Shown here one piece after another: positions 35,013 through 44,278 of a DNA stretch of 64,000 nucleotides. The notes under the pieces were generated by a model. That model saw nothing but the letters and a program-made list of their open reading frames with translations. It was not told the DNA's origin and searched no databases. The position numbers and the translations under genes were made by a program. This DNA comes from G963704535 sp963704535 (lineage in GTDB: Bacteria > Chloroflexota > Chloroflexia > Chloroflexales > Roseiflexaceae), in NCBI GenBank assembly GCA_963704535.1, contig OY969916.1, positions 10,602,001 through 10,666,000 on the forward strand, read 5' to 3'. Position 1 is the stretch's first letter; every line of letters starts with the position of its first letter.

Positions 35013-36293
35013 ATGGCAACCGATACCGCACCCACACCTACCCGTAGGGCCGACTTCTGGAAGTTCTGGGCCGGGCAGACGATCTCGAACTTCGGTAGCT
35101 CGATCACGATCTTTGCCCTACCACTGCTGGTGTTTCATTTGACCGGGTCGGCGCTGGATCTGGCGATCGTCAGCGCGGTTACTTTTCTCCCCTACCCGCT
35201 TTTCGGGCTGCTGATCGGCGCCTGGGTCGATCGCATGAACCGTAAGCGGTTGATGATCGTCGCCGACGTCCTGCGGGCGGTCGTGCTGGGGTCGATCCCG
35301 CTGCTCTCGGTCATGGGGGAACTCTCGGTCGCCTGGATCTATGTGACGGCATTTGTCATGGCGACGCTCACGGCCTGCTTTGATTCGGCGCAGTTTGCGG
35401 CCGTCCCCAGCCTGGTCGATCACGAGTGCCTGGTGACGGCGAATGGGCGTATCCAGGCCAGCTACGCGGCGGCGGCGGTGTCTGGCCCTCTGCTGGCCGG
35501 TCTGCTGGTCGTCGTTATGCCGATCGAAATGCTGCTGCTCCTCGACGCTTGTTCTTTTCTCATCTCCGCCTGCTTGCTGGGGCTGATCCGGCGCAGCTTC
35601 AACCACGCGGCGGGGCGACCGCAGATCGGTATTTTCCAGGACATCGCCGAGGGGCTGCGCTACGTCACGGGGCACCCGGTGCTACGCAATATCTTGCTGC
35701 TGGCGGTGTTGAGCAATTTCCTGGGAAGCACGACCTACGCGCAATTGGTCTTCTTCGCGAAGCAGCAACTGCGGGCGACCGATACCGAGACGGGGCTGCT
35801 GTATGCGGCCGGCAGCGCCGGCGTGGTCGTCTTGTCGCTCGCCGCCGGGCGGCTGCGCAACCATCTCTCGTTGGGTCAGGTCGCCGTGGGCGCCCAGGTG
35901 CTGAGTGGGGTTTGTACGCTCGGGATGGCGCTGTCCGGCCAGTATGTGGTGGCCCTGCTGCTCTGGGCGCTGATCTCGGGGCTGGAGGTCCTGTTTACGA
36001 TCAATACCGGCAGCCTGCGGCAGACAATTGTCCCCAATCATATGCTCGGTCGGGTGATCAGCGTGGCGATCGTGCCGGCGCTATCGGCTATTCCCGTGGG
36101 CGCCTTCCTCGGCGGCTTGGCTATCGAGTGGACTCACAACGTGGCCCTGGTCTTTGGCGTGGTCGGAGTCCTGCGCTTCCTGGTTCCGCTCGCTTTCGGC
36201 TTTACGGCACTCGGTCGGGCCGAGCGCTACCTGTCCCACCCGAAAACCGCTCCGGATTCGCATGGGCCTGATGCAGTGCAGCGCGCCCTCTAG
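35013..36293 (+). CDS. MFS transporter, drug/macrolide efflux-like
   Basis: 426-residue major facilitator with about 12 hydrophobic helices. It opens FWAGQTISNFGSSITIFALP and the loop 2-3 motif is GAWVDRMNRKRLMIVADVLR, both typical of the enterobactin/macrolide-type exporter group. The ATG at 35013, with TGGGAG upstream, starts 17 nt after the P450 stop, so the two are one transcript; a longer in-frame extension to 34707 overlaps the P450 and is rejected. The context fits export of the P450 product or self-protection. Substrate unknown. Confidence 0.88.
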   Translation: MATDTAPTPTRRADFWKFWAGQTISNFGSSITIFALPLLVFHLTGSALDLAIVSAVTFLPYPLFGLLIGAWVDRMNRKRLMIVADVLRAVVLGSIPLLSVMGELSVAWIYVTAFVMATLTACFDSAQFAAVPSLVDHECLVTANGRIQASYAAAAVSGPLLAGLLVVVMPIEMLLLLDACSFLISACLLGLIRRSFNHAAGRPQIGIFQDIAEGLRYVTGHPVLRNILLLAVLSNFLGSTTYAQLVFFAKQQLRATDTETGLLYAAGSAGVVVLSLAAGRLRNHLSLGQVAVGAQVLSGVCTLGMALSGQYVVALLLWALISGLEVLFTINTGSLRQTIVPNHMLGRVISVAIVPALSAIPVGAFLGGLAIEWTHNVALVFGVVGVLRFLVPLAFGFTALGRAERYLSHPKTAPDSHGPDAVQRAL

Positions 36294-36303
36294 TACAGCA
36301 TCA

Positions 36304-37581
36304 TCACTGCGCCTGTTCTTCCGGCGGTTTGATCGCCCGAAAGCTCAGGTACAATGCCAGGTCATACACCAACTTCAGGCCACCGGCAAGGAAGAATGGG
36401 ACACTGAGCAGTGATGCGCCCAGCAACACGCCAGTGACCAGTGGCCCAACCGCGCTGGCGGCGGTGCGGGCGGTGATCGTCACACCCGTCGCGGCCGCGC
36501 GCTCGTTTGGATCAACGACTGCGACGAGATACGACTGGCGGGTGGGCACATCCATTTGGGAGATGCAGAAGCGCATCAGCAGCACCAAGACGGCCAGCGG
36601 CAGCGTGGGCATGAGTGGGACAAGCATCAGCAAGAGGTTGGACGGCATATGCGTCCAGACCATAGTGTTGAGTAAGCCGACACGGGCGGCCACCCGCGCC
36701 GCCGCCAGCGCCGAGAGCCCTGCAAAGAGGTTGGCGCCGAAGAAGATCCCGCCCAGGAGCGCCGGTGCGACCCCAAAGCGCACCGCAAACCAGTAGGCGA
36801 TCAGGCTCTGCACGACCAGGCCGCCGGCGAACGCATCGAGCATGAAGAGGGCGGCGAGCTTCAGCACGATCGGGCGCGAGCGATCCAGCCCGAACCAGCG
36901 CGGCGCCGACCCCTGAATTGTCTGCCCCAGACCAGGAGCCTGCCGTGCAGGCGCTTCGACGGCGGGTGAGAGCCGGCTGAAGAGCGCGACCAATACACCG
37001 CCCAATAGGGCATAGCCGACGACCACCGCGCGATAGCTCGCCAGTGGCGCTAGCCCGCCCTGCTGGAGCGCGGTGACGACTATACCGCCGCACAGCGCGC
37101 CAAACGCCGTCGCGACCGAGCCGGCCAGGTTGTACCAGGCGAACACGGCGGTGCGCTGGCGATCGGGTGTGGTCTGTGGCAGCGCGGCCTGTTCCAGCGC
37201 CGCCGATGGCCCGACCTCGGCGCCGCTGGGGCTGATCGTGCCGATGATCGCCGCAGCTACTAACAGCACGAGGTTGCGGCTCAGCGCGAACACCAGCCCG
37301 GCCAGGATCAGCAAGCCGGCGCCGACGATCAGCATCCGGCGCCGGCCGAGCCGGTCGGCCACGCTGGTGATCCAGAGTGAGACGATCGCATCACCGACCA
37401 GCGTGAGCGTGAGCAGCAGCCCAATCTGGGGTTCGCTCAGTCGGAGTTGGGCCAGATGCAGCACCAGCACGATCGACAGCAGTCCATAGGCGAAGAGCCG
37501 CACGATCCGGGTGCAGAACAGCAGCCGGCCGTCGCTACTCAGCGATTGGAGTGCCTGGACCTTGGGGAAGGCGAGCAGCAT
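36304..37581 (-). CDS. MFS transporter
   Basis: 425-residue major facilitator, convergent with the previous transporter (10-nt gap). About 12 hydrophobic segments; the loop 2-3 motif is SVADRLGRRRMLIVGAGLL. It differs clearly from the 35013 protein, so it is not a duplicate. ATG at 37581 lies close to a family A repeat upstream (37608-37704). It could belong to the P450/peptide locus or stand alone. Substrate and direction of transport are not evident. Confidence 0.85.
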   Translation of the reverse strand: MLLAFPKVQALQSLSSDGRLLFCTRIVRLFAYGLLSIVLVLHLAQLRLSEPQIGLLLTLTLVGDAIVSLWITSVADRLGRRRMLIVGAGLLILAGLVFALSRNLVLLVAAAIIGTISPSGAEVGPSAALEQAALPQTTPDRQRTAVFAWYNLAGSVATAFGALCGGIVVTALQQGGLAPLASYRAVVVGYALLGGVLVALFSRLSPAVEAPARQAPGLGQTIQGSAPRWFGLDRSRPIVLKLAALFMLDAFAGGLVVQSLIAYWFAVRFGVAPALLGGIFFGANLFAGLSALAAARVAARVGLLNTMVWTHMPSNLLLMLVPLMPTLPLAVLVLLMRFCISQMDVPTRQSYLVAVVDPNERAAATGVTITARTAASAVGPLVTGVLLGASLLSVPFFLAGGLKLVYDLALYLSFRAIKPPEEQAQ

Positions 37582-37607
37582 ATCAAATTCTCACAACACG
37601 ATCGTTA

Positions 37608-37704
37608 GAGACTGTTTGAAAAGGATATTGTCTCACCTACGATCCGTAGTGGGGAAGGGATTCTTGAGGGGCGGCCCCCTCAAACTCCCCCTTTTCAAAT
37701 AGCC
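37608..37704. repeat. MITE-like repeat (family A, copy 3, near full length)
   Basis: Starts GAGACTGTTTGAAAAGG and ends CCCCCTTTTCAAATAGCC, with the core TTGAGGGGCGGCCCCCTCAA. The arrangement is the reverse complement of the copy at 41709-41808. I see no supported gene in 37705-37841. Confidence 0.8.
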
Positions 37705-37841
37705 TTTTAGTGTGCTGGTGGCACGGCGCGCCGCTATGGCGTGGACGGCGAGCGATTGCACGGACCTTGGATAGATCCAACTCTGGATGGCGATGCAGTT
37801 GAAGTTCATTCATATAGTCCATCATTTGCAAGGTATTGGGT

Positions 37842-39056
37842 CTAGGCCGGCGGCGGGCAGGCCCGGATCAACGCCACCACTCCGTCGATGTCGGCCAGCG
37901 AGCCGCGATCGAGCAGCAAGCGCTGGGCGATCGTCAGCGCCCAGCGCTCGGCGCGGGCGCGCTGCGCTGGGTCGGCGATCAACTCGAGGTCCTCCACGTG
38001 GGCGATGCCCAGCACGCGGCGGATCATTTTGCACGCCGCGAAGCCAGCGGAGTCCCGCAGCAGCTCCAGCAGGAACGAGCGGCGGAAGTCGGCGGGAGCG
38101 ACCGCGTCGTGCTCGTGCCACAGCGTATCGAAGCGCTCGGCAAAGATCTGCCAGACTGCGCGAATCGTCCCCAGCAGGTACTCCTGATACTCGGCGCGCT
38201 GCTGCGGGGCCGGGCTGTGCGCCAGGTGCGAGGCGTAGCTCAACGCCAGGTTGCCGATCACCGCGCCGACGTCGAAGCCGATCGGGCCGTAGTAGGCGAA
38301 CTCGGGGTCGATCACCCAGGTGTGCTGCTCGGTGACCATGATGCTGCCGGTGTGCAGGTCGCCGTGGACGAGCGCCTCGGCCCTGGTCATGAAGGCCCAC
38401 TTGAGCCAGCGCACCTCGCGCACCACGTCGGCGTTGGCCCGCAGCGCGGCCGCATCCGCGTCGATCAAGCGGTTGTTGCGATTGTTGGGCGCGCCGGCCT
38501 GGTAGGGCTCACTGAAAATCACATCCTCGGTCAGCTTGCACAGCTCGGGGTTGAGGAAGCGGGCGACCTCCTGCTTCTTGGTGGCGCTGTCGAGGGCCAG
38601 GTCGGAGGTAGAGAACAGCGTCCGGGCCATAAACTCGCCGATCTGCGCGGCGAAGTTGGGGTAGCGGCGCCCGGCGATCAGCCCCTTACGCATAATGATC
38701 GCGTCGTGGAGATCCTGCATCACGGTGAGGTAGAGCGCTGGATCGTAGTGATATACGCGCGGAACCAGGTCGGGGCACAGCCGGGCGTAGACCGCCAGGG
38801 CGTTGCTCTCGATCCGCGCGCGGTCGGGCGAGAGCGGCCACGACTCGCCGACCAGCCGCACATACGGCAGGGCCTGCTTGATGATCACCGAGCGGTCGTG
38901 CTGCTCGCCGCGCATCCTGAAGATCAGGTTCAGGTTGCCGTCGCCGATCTCCTCGCAGATCAACGGCCCATCGGGTGGCAGCAGGTCGTGGGTGGCGGCG
39001 CAGGCGCGGATGTAGTCGACGGCACTGTGCTCGTCGAGGGCGTAGTAGTGGCTCAT
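37842..39056 (-). CDS. mtnK: S-methyl-5-thioribose kinase
   Basis: Phosphorylates methylthioribose in methionine salvage, producing methylthioribose-1-phosphate for MtnA. 404 residues, the normal MtnK length, in the APH-like kinase fold. Characteristic stretches: CEEIGDGNLNLIFRM (glycine loop), VIIKQALPYVR (ATP-binding Lys), EALVHGDLHTGSIMV (catalytic Asp), and VIDPEFAYYGPIGFDVG, the MtnK form of the DFG/DPE metal motif. It is the last gene of a minus-strand operon starting 4 nt after the permease stop, which argues that the ABC system imports methylthioribose or a related riboside. No mtnA or later pathway gene is in the window. Confidence 0.92.
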   Translation of the reverse strand: MSHYYALDEHSAVDYIRACAATHDLLPPDGPLICEEIGDGNLNLIFRMRGEQHDRSVIIKQALPYVRLVGESWPLSPDRARIESNALAVYARLCPDLVPRVYHYDPALYLTVMQDLHDAIIMRKGLIAGRRYPNFAAQIGEFMARTLFSTSDLALDSATKKQEVARFLNPELCKLTEDVIFSEPYQAGAPNNRNNRLIDADAAALRANADVVREVRWLKWAFMTRAEALVHGDLHTGSIMVTEQHTWVIDPEFAYYGPIGFDVGAVIGNLALSYASHLAHSPAPQQRAEYQEYLLGTIRAVWQIFAERFDTLWHEHDAVAPADFRRSFLLELLRDSAGFAACKMIRRVLGIAHVEDLELIADPAQRARAERWALTIAQRLLLDRGSLADIDGVVALIRACPPPA

Positions 39057-39059
39057 CGT

Positions 39060-40083
39060 CTACTCGGCCGGCTTGCTGTCGCGCAGGCGCAGCGCATAGA
39101 TATTGATGATCAGGGCAATCAGCAGAATCACGCCGCGCACCCACAGGCGCACGTAGATATCGAGCTGGAGCTGGTTGAGGCCGTTGCTAAGCACGCCGAA
39201 GATCAGCAGGCCGATCAGCGTGTTCTTGATACCACCCTCGCCGCCGAAGAGCGAGGTTCCGCCCAGCACGACCGCCGAGATGCTGTCGAGCAGCATGTCG
39301 TCCAGGCCGTAGCCTTGGGCGCTGCCGAGGCGGCCGGTGTTGAGCATCCCGGCGACACCGGCGGTGAACGCCGAGATCGCCAGACAGCCGGCGACGATCC
39401 GCTTCGTATTGATCCCGCTCAGGCGGGCGGCCTCGCGGTTGCTGCCGGTCATGTAGACGTAGCGGCCGAAGCTTGGTGTAGGTCAGCACAAAGTGGCCGA
39501 TCAGCAGGGCCGTGATGCCGACGACGATCACGACCGGGAGCCGCCAGGGGTCGTTCTCGCCGATATACTCGCCGCCGAGGTACTGGAGCACTGGCGCCAG
39601 GGTGTAGACGATCTCGCCCTTGGTGATATACAGGCCCAGGCCGGATGCGATCTGCTGCGTCGCCAGCGTGGCCATAAACGAGGGCAGGCCGATGCGGGTG
39701 GTGCCCAGGCCATTGAGCAAGCCCAGCGCCGTAGCCGCGAGGGCGCCGGCCAGCATCGCGACGGGACCCGGCAGCCCAAGCTCGCCGAACAGCACAGCCG
39801 CGATGACGCCGGTCATCGTCGCCACCGCCGCGATGCTCAGGTCGATCTCGCCGCACAGCAGCACGAAGGTGATGCCGGTCGAGACGACAGCCAGCGTCGA
39901 GACCTGGGCCAGGATATTACGCAGATTGATGATGTTGAGAAAGCTATCGGTGCTCAGGCTGAAAAAGATCACCAGCACTACCAGGGTCATAAACGGCGCC
40001 AGGTTGCGGGCGCGCCGCCTGGCCCACCCGATCAGTGCGCCCGCTCCGGCGCCGGGGCGATCTGCGGTTGCTGTCTCGCTCAT
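39060..40083 (-). pseudogene. ABC transporter permease, RbsC type, with one single-base insertion
   Basis: Ribose-type sugar ABC permease (BPD_transp_2). The start at 40083 (MSETATADRPG) follows GTGGAG. The first frame covers about 205 residues with the RbsC-like GITFVLLCGEIDLSIAAVAT motif; at about 39467-39474 an extra base (AAGCTTCGG for AAGTTCGG) shifts it, and the remainder is in the next frame: MTGSNREAARLSGINTKRIV, LGGTSLFGGEGGIKNTLIG, to the stop at 39060. Removing one base restores a normal permease of about 340 residues. It belongs to the mtnK operon. Confidence 0.8.
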
Positions 40084-40099
40084 AGCCACTCCACTGTGA

Positions 40100-40180
40100 A
40101 AGAACAAAGAACAGAGAACAAAGAACAAAACCTTTCCGATGCGCTTTGTTCTGGGTTCTTTGTTCTTTGTTCTTGGTTCT
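40100..40180. repeat. Tandem heptamer hairpin, word AGAACAA
   Basis: AGAACAA, AGAACAG, AGAACAA, AGAACAA on one arm and TTCTTTG, TTCTTTG, TTCTTGG on the other, with ACCTTTCCGATGCGC between. It lies between the ATPase and permease genes of the operon. Confidence 0.85.
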
Positions 40181-40182
40181 GC

Positions 40183-41702
40183 TCAGGCGTTCCGCATTAG
40201 GTTCTCTTTGGTCAGCTCCGCCCCGCTCAACTCAGCCGAGATCCGGCCCTTGCTCATCACCAGCGCGCGGTCGGCGATGCTCATGATCGTCTCCGGCTCG
40301 GTGGTGATCAGCAGCGTCGCCACGCCCTGATCGCGCAGCCCCTGCACAATCGTCAGCACCTCGTCTTTGGCGCCCACATCCATGCCGCGGGTCGGCTCGT
40401 TGAGCAGCAGCAGCCGCGGCGGGCGGGTGAGCCACTTCGCCAGCACGACCTTCTGCTGGTTGCCGCCGCTCAGGGCGCCGACCAGCAGCGCCGGGTTGGC
40501 TGGGCGCACGCCGACGCTCCCGATCTGGCCGCGGGCGATCTCCATCTCGGTGCGCTGGTTCAGCAGCCCGCGGATCAGCGTGCCCAGGTGCGCCAGGGTG
40601 ATGTTCTTGTAGATCTCCTGAGTCAGCATCAGGCTGTCGCGGCGGTTCTCAGGCACGTAGGCGATGCCGGCGGCCTTGCGCCATGGTGGTGTTGCGTAGG
40701 TTCAGCGGGCGACCGTCCAGCCTGATCGTCCCGCCGCCCGGCCGCTCGGCGCCGAACAGGCAGCGGGCGAGCTGGATCTGGCCGGCGCCCATAAAGCCGA
40801 ACAGCCCCAGGATCTCGCCGCTGTGCAATGCGAAGGAGATCGCCTCGAAGGCGCTCGGCTTGCTCAGGCCCTCGACCACTAGCGCCACAGCGCCCAGGCT
40901 GCGCTGTTTGCCGCGCACGACCCGGCCCGCGTCGGCCTCGTACATCTGCTGCAAGATCTTGGCGTCGGTGCCGATCATCAGCTCGACGAGCTGGTGCTTG
41001 GTCGCGCCGCGGGCCGGCAGGGTGGCGACCTTGCAGGCGTTCTTCAGCACGGTGATGCGGTCGGCGATCTCCAGCACATCCTCCAGGAAATGGGAGATAA
41101 AGATCACCGTCTTGCCCTGGCTCTTGAGCGTGGCGATAAACTCGAACAGCCGCCGCGTCTCCGGGGGCGAAAGGGCCGAGGTCGGCTCGTCGAGGATGAT
41201 GATCCGGGCGCCGCTGAAGATCACCCTGGCGATCTCGACGATCTGCTGGGTGCCGATCGAGAGCTCGCCCATGCTCCTGGTGACGTCGATATCGAGCCCC
41301 AGCTCGCGCAGGTGCGCCTGGGCCTCGCGGTTCATCCGGCCCCAGTCGATCAGCCCGCGACTGGTAGGCGGCTTGCGGCTGAAAATGTTCTCGGCCACGG
41401 TCAGGTGCTGGAAGGTACTCAGCTCCTGGTAGACCATGCCGATCCCACGCGCCTGGGCCTCGGCGGGCGACGCGAAGCGCACCGAGCTGGCCGTCGAGCA
41501 GCATCTCGCCGCTGTAGTCGCTATAGACGCCGGAGAGCAGCTTCATCATGGTGCTCTTGCCTGCGCCGTTCTCGCCGATCAGGCCATGCACCTCGCCGGG
41601 GAGCAGGTCGAAGTCGACGCCGTCGAGCGCGACCGCGCCGCCATAACGCTTGGAGACGCCGCGCAGCTCCAGGATCGGCGCTATTGCCGTTTGTTCATTC
41701 AT
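40183..41702 (-). pseudogene. Sugar ABC transporter ATP-binding protein, RbsA type, with two single-base insertions
   Basis: Duplicated-ATPase protein of the ribose/monosaccharide type. From 41702: ELRGVSKRYGG and Walker A GENGAGKSTMMKLLSG, then an extra base at about 41480-41490. The second frame holds RGIGMVYQELSTFQHLTVAE, Walker B IIILDEPTSALS, and the second domain start LGLFGFMGAGQ. Another extra base at about 40674-40682 leads to the third frame: VPENRRDSLML, the second signature LSGGNQQKVVLAKWL and LLLNEPTRGMDVG, ending at 40183. Correcting two bases gives one RbsA-like protein of about 506 residues. Its first Walker A is canonical and the second is degenerate, as usual in the family. 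Confidence 0.82.
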
Positions 41703-41708
41703 ACGTCA

Positions 41709-41808
41709 GAGACTGTTTAAAAAGGGGGAGTTTGAGGGGGCCGCCCCTCAAGAATCCCCCCTTCACCACAGAACGTAGGCGAGACAATGCCTTTTCAAAC
41801 AGCTTCTC
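41709..41808. repeat. MITE-like repeat (family A, copy 4, full length)
   Basis: About 100 bp with terminal inverted repeats GAGACTGTTTAAAAAGG and CCTTTTCAAACAGCTTCTC and a GTTTGAGGGGGCCGCCCCTC core. It sits directly upstream of the ATPase gene inside the operon. Confidence 0.82.
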
Positions 41809-41810
41809 GG

Positions 41811-41864
41811 TGTCAGTAGTCAGTTGCGGCGCAACTGACTACTGACTACTGACAACGGACAAGG
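41811..41864. repeat. Tandem heptamer hairpin, word GTCAGTA / TACTGAC
   Basis: TGTCAGTAGTCAGTTGCG is followed by GCAACTGACTACTGACTAC and TGACAACGGACAAGG. The stem abuts the stop codon of the binding-protein gene. Confidence 0.85.
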
Positions 41865-42931
41865 TCAGGCGAGAAACTGCTTCTGCATAAACAGCAGGCC
41901 AGGGCCGATCTTGGGCGTCACCAGCGGGCCGTCGGTCAGGATGTACTTAGGGATGCCGGTCACGCCGGTGGCGGCCATTGCGCCGATCACCACCGCGCCC
42001 CAGTGGATGCGGCAGGACGGGTTGCGCACCGACGTGGTCAGCGAGCCGCCGACCACCGCCTCGACCGCCGGCGGCATGGCGTCCACGCCAGCCAGGGCAA
42101 TCTCTTTGTCGCGGCCGGCGTTCTTGATCACATTGTAGGCCGCCAGCGCCATATCGTCGTTGTGGAACATCGCGCCCTGGATCTGGCCAGTCGGGTACTT
42201 GACCAGGTAGTCCTCCCACAGCTTGGCGACCTTGTTCACATCCCAGTCGGCCGGGTCCTCGGCGAGCACCTTGATGTCGGGGTACTTTTCGAGCGTCTGC
42301 TTGAAGCCGGCGGCGCGGCCTTGGGCGCCGGTATGGCCCAGCGCCCCCTGGGTCATAATCACATTGCCCTTGCCGCCGATCTTCTGGAACAGCGCCTCGG
42401 TGACGACCGAGCCCATGTAGATATTGTCCGGCTCAAGGAAGGTCGTGATGCCGATGTCGTCCTTGGAGATCACGGTGTCCATCTGGATCACCGGGATGCC
42501 CTTGCCGATCATCGGTCTTGACCGGGTCGACCAGCGTGTCGATGCCGAAGGGCTGGATGGCGACGAAGTCCCACATCCTTGGTGGCCATATCGTCGATCG
42601 CCTTGCGCTGCTTGTCGATGCTCAGGCCGCCGTCGAACCAGGTGATCTCGACGCCGAGCCATTTGCCCCACTGCTCGGCGGTCTCCTTGCCCTGGGCGCA
42701 CCAGGTCGCGCCCAGGCCCGCGTTGGAGAAGGCCGCCTTCAGCGGCTTGCCGAAGGGCAGATTGGCAGTGGCGGCGCCGCCCTCGGGCGCTGCCGTCTGT
42801 GGCGCGTTGCCGGCGCACGCCGCCAGAAACGCCATCGCGGCCCCCGCCGCCGAGCCGGTCAGGAAGCCGCGCCGGTTCAGGCTGCCCACGTAGTCCGACA
42901 GTTCCGCGCCGTTGCTTTTGTCATCAGCCAT
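41865..42931 (-). pseudogene. Sugar ABC transporter substrate-binding protein, Tat lipoprotein, with two single-base insertions
   Basis: Ribose/MTR-type periplasmic-binding protein. ATG at 42931 follows AAGGAGACGATCA. The N-terminus has a twin-arginine motif (LNRRGFLTGSAAGAA) and lipobox LAAC. The first frame runs to IDKQRKAIDDMATK; an extra base at about 42569-42578 and a second at 42508-42520 hide the segment expected to read WDFVAIQPFGIDTLVDPVK, after which the frame continues MIGKGIPVIQMDTVIS to the stop at 41865. Correcting both gives about 354 residues. First gene of the importer-mtnK operon. Confidence 0.82.
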
Positions 42932-42982
42932 TGATCGTCTCCTTGTGCTGTACCGCGTACACGAGCATCCGATAGACTCATT

Positions 42983-43102
42983 AGACAAGGTTTCGGAAGG
43001 CGCCATTCCACTTTACAATGTGGGTGGGGTGAGACTGAGGGAGCTGCCCCCTCAAACCCCCTTTTTTCCCAGAACTGTAAAGCTCCCAAGAACCTTGTCT
43101 TA
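42983..43102. repeat. MITE-like 120-bp element (family A subtype, copy 8)
   Basis: AGACAAGGTTTCGGAAGG ... CCAAGAACCTTGTCT with GACAAGGTT terminal inverted repeats and an inner GGGGGCAG-type palindrome. The copy at 50805-50921 is the same sequence in reverse orientation with only a few differences. Confidence 0.85.
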
Positions 43103-43188
43103 CACCAGGCAGCGTGCTCCGGTAGCAGAGCGGCGGCCACGTGGCCTCATGGAAAGTGCAGGACCCGTGGAAATGTATTGCTCACAAT

Positions 43189-43290
43189 CCGCGAAGGAAC
43201 GCGAAGAGACGCGAAGGAAGAGGGCGTATTGTGCGTATCCCTTCGACAAGCTCAGGACAAGCTTCGCGTGATTTCGCGTGGCTTCGCGGA
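43189..43290. repeat. Tandem decamer hairpin, word CGCGAAGGAA
   Basis: CGCGAAGGAA, CGCGAAGAGA, CGCGAAGGAA on one arm and TTCGCGTGAT, TTCGCGTGGC, TTCGCGGATC on the other, with CTTCGACAAGCTCAGGACAA in the loop. Same architecture as the heptamer hairpins but with period 10. The rest of 42932-43575 holds nothing I can assign apart from the promoter at 43541. Confidence 0.75.
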
Positions 43291-43537
43291 TCTCTACCTA
43301 CATTCTAGGAAGGCTGCGGTTCAACGCTGGAGATCCGGCATTAGGTTATGCCTTCGGCCGGTGCAACGATCGGGGGCTGGAGGAATGGAAGCTTGCTTGC
43401 CCATCGTTTGGACCGCGAAGGATAGCAGGGTGGGCGCCGGTGCCCGTGCCGTATATCATCGATCGGGACTGATTGGTTGGTGGCGAGAGTATATCATATT
43501 TAACCATTATGCGCTAGATTCGGCATTGCGTACCACC

Positions 43538-43546
43538 TGGTATACT
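43538..43546 (+). promoter_or_regulatory. Extended -10 promoter before the candidate selenoprotein
   Basis: TGGTATACT: a TGn extension and a TATACT -10 box, 30 nt before the ATG at 43576. No good -35 is seen, as is common for extended -10 promoters. Confidence 0.45.
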
Positions 43547-43575
43547 GTCGTGGATCAACGACAAGGAGCACACCC

Positions 43576-44166
43576 ATGACCAGCGCCGCAATCACCTGGG
43601 AGCACGACCTCGCCGCCGCCCTGGCCCGCGCCGAGCGCGAGCGCCGCTTCGTCCTGGCCGACTTCGGCAAGGACCACTGAGCCGGCTGCCTCGCGCTGGA
43701 TGCCGTGACGTATCCGCAGCCGCCCATCGGCGAGTTCATCGCCGCGCACCTGGTGCCGCTGAAGTTGAGCCTGAATCGCACCGCCGACCAGCCGCACTTC
43801 CGCGCCTACCGCGTGATCTGGACGCCGACGATCGGCATTCTGGACCGGCGTGGCGCGGCCCATTATCAATCGCCCGGCTACCTGCCGCCGGGATTATTTC
43901 TCCCCATGCTGCGGATCGGCCTGGCCCGCGCGCTGACCGCCTGGGCGCGCTACGACGAAGCTGCGGCACACTTGCAAACTGTCGCCGAGGACCGTACCAA
44001 TGCGTTCGCGCCGGAAGCGTTGTACTGGCTTGGCGTGGCCTGGTACTTGCAGGCCCGCCAGCGCGCGCCGATGATGCGGGCCTGGAATCGCCTGCGCGAG
44101 GAGCACCCTGCCAGCGTCTGGGCCGCGCGCGTGCCACCGAACCAGGAGCAGGAGCCGGAGGTATGA
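43576..44166 (+). CDS. Thioredoxin-fold protein with in-frame UGA at the CxxC site (candidate selenoprotein, UxxC)
   Basis: ATG at 43576 follows AAGGAG with good spacing. The frame runs VLADFGKDH, then TGA (43678-43680, codon 35), then AGCLALDAVTYPQPPIGEF, and stays open to TGA at 44166 (196 codons). In related thioredoxin-fold proteins of this type the corresponding site is CxxC (for example a DFxxxxCxGC pattern), so TGA replaces exactly the first Cys, leaving U35-A-G-C38. The thioredoxin cis-Pro is P84 in VIWTPTIGILD, and a C-terminal helical, TPR-like segment follows. Coding quality on both sides is equal. Alternatives: a Cys-to-stop point mutation or a sequencing error. A standard pipeline would call only a truncated piece from a GTG near 43705. 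Confidence 0.72.
43695..43720 (+). promoter_or_regulatory. Possible bacterial SECIS-like hairpin downstream of the UGA
   Basis: GCU-GGAU pairs with AUCC-(GC bulge)-AGC around a 10-nt loop GCCGUGACGU. The loop starts 22 nt after the UGA and its first base is G, which fits the usual bacterial SECIS spacing and loop rules as I remember them. The stem is only 7 bp, so this is suggestive only. Confidence 0.35.
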
Positions 44167-44203
44167 AACGTGTTGCGTGTTGCGTATTGCGTGTTGCGTG
44201 GCG
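44165..44203. repeat. Tandem heptamers, word GTGTTGC
   Basis: GTGTTGC, GTGTTGC, GTATTGC, GTGTTGC in one direction right after the thioredoxin-fold gene; no opposing arm, so a half-element. Confidence 0.8.
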
Positions 44204-44278
44204 TTGGGCGGCAGGAGATTGCTCATGTGATACAATTGCCCATCGAACGCCATTCCCAATAACGCTCAGGATAAGCCG

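Noticed and set aside
37637..37831. 64-residue minus-strand ORF between the MFS gene and mtnK
   Set aside because: Its C-terminal part is translated family A repeat and no clear ribosome site precedes it.
37836..39515. 559-residue + strand ORF opposite mtnK and the permease
   Set aside because: Antisense shadow of mtnK, with strongly recognisable family motifs on the other strand; no ribosome site or motif here.
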